DNA from: Spirochaetales bacterium
GTDB lineage: Bacteria; Spirochaetota; Spirochaetia; DSM-27196; PWMO01
Assembly: GCA_007130025.1 (NCBI GenBank)
Contig: SLTF01000083.1
Coordinates: 1 to 13,195 of the forward strand
Direction of reading: 5' to 3'
Length of the DNA stretch: 13,195 nucleotides
Shown here: one piece after another, positions 13,008 through 13,195 of the stretch
Position numbering within the stretch: position 1 is the first letter of the stretch
Layout: the number at the start of each line of letters is the position of its first letter
The notes under the pieces: model-generated
The model's input: only the letters and a program-made list of their open reading frames with translations
Database searches by the model: none
What the model was told of the DNA's origin: nothing
Position numbers and translations under genes: made by a program

Positions 13008-13195
13008 ATGGGAATATCGGATCGAAAACAGCGTGAGCGGGATCATCGTCGAAAGACCATTCTGGCAGCTGCCTCACGGCGCCTGCTCTCGGCTGGAGTG
13101 GAGAGCACCACCATGGCGGACATTGCCGAAGAGGCGGAGCTCTCCAAAGCGGCTCTCTACCTCTACTTTCGCAGCAAAGAGGCGCTGATCTACGC
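13008..13195 (+). CDS. TetR/AcrR-family transcriptional regulator, 3'-truncated by window edge
   Basis: The first 62 residues of a TetR-family repressor. It begins MGISDRKQRERDHRRKTILAAA, with the basic N-terminal helix, then LLSAGVESTTMADIAEEAELSKAALYLYFRSKEALIYA. The helix-turn-helix is at about 33-52, and the YLYFRSKEAL block, typical of the family's recognition helix and following helix, is at about 49-58. The ligand-binding domain is outside the window, so the effector is unknown. The ATG has only a short AGG (12998-13000) as ribosome-binding site. TetR regulators commonly sit beside an efflux or lipid-metabolism gene, which would lie to the right. The gene diverges from the outer-membrane protein operon on the left. 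Confidence 0.9.
   Translation, partial: MGISDRKQRERDHRRKTILAAASRRLLSAGVESTTMADIAEEAELSKAALYLYFRSKEALIY

Overview
The window is GC-rich bacterial DNA whose genes are tightly packed in short operons. It probably comes from a spirochaete (Spirochaeta-like). This is an inference from the sugar-binding protein signal peptide ending in a Gly-rich FGGG segment, a relaxed lipobox (LSFC) and the overall gene style; no rRNA or other marker gene is present to confirm it.

Positions 1-4707 (+) hold a monosaccharide ABC importer. A truncated XylF-like periplasmic binding protein runs off the left edge. It is followed by a complete ChvE-type binding protein, a double-domain ATPase (MmsA/GguA/XylG type) and a permease (MmsB/GguB/XylH type). 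A stem-loop separates the binding protein from the ATPase. The block ends in a hairpin cluster that includes a 12-bp bidirectional terminator (4761-4789).

Positions 4790-9989 form a metalloid/thiol-reactive resistance island with two separate ArsR-family circuits. On the minus strand, arsR1 and an ACR3 arsenite efflux gene overlap by ATGA and are driven by a promoter that appears to be leaderless. Divergent to them is a COG0701 (ArsP-like) permease. It converges on a minus-strand 81-aa CPNC thioredoxin-like protein. That gene in turn diverges from arsR2, an MFS transporter and a 67-aa duplicated two-helix membrane protein. The permease, the thioredoxin-like gene and arsR2 each have a TTGACA/TTGACC -35 box followed by the same operator-like element, TTGG..AAAT..C.AA, over the -10 region. 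The simplest reading is that ArsR2 represses all three transcripts as one regulon, separate from arsR1-acr3. No arsC or arsM is visible here.

Positions 9990-12845 are on the minus strand: a small outer-membrane beta-barrel-like protein, a Gfo/Idh/MocA dehydrogenase 8 bp downstream, and after a 249-bp gap a lipoprotein. The gap contains three palindromes in a row (11060-11110). At the right edge there is a decayed tRNA-Ser-like 3' fragment and the start of a TetR-family repressor gene, with a perfect palindromic operator between its -35 and -10 boxes. No CRISPR array, insertion sequence, rRNA or intact tRNA was seen, and no gene-free stretch exceeds 300 bases.
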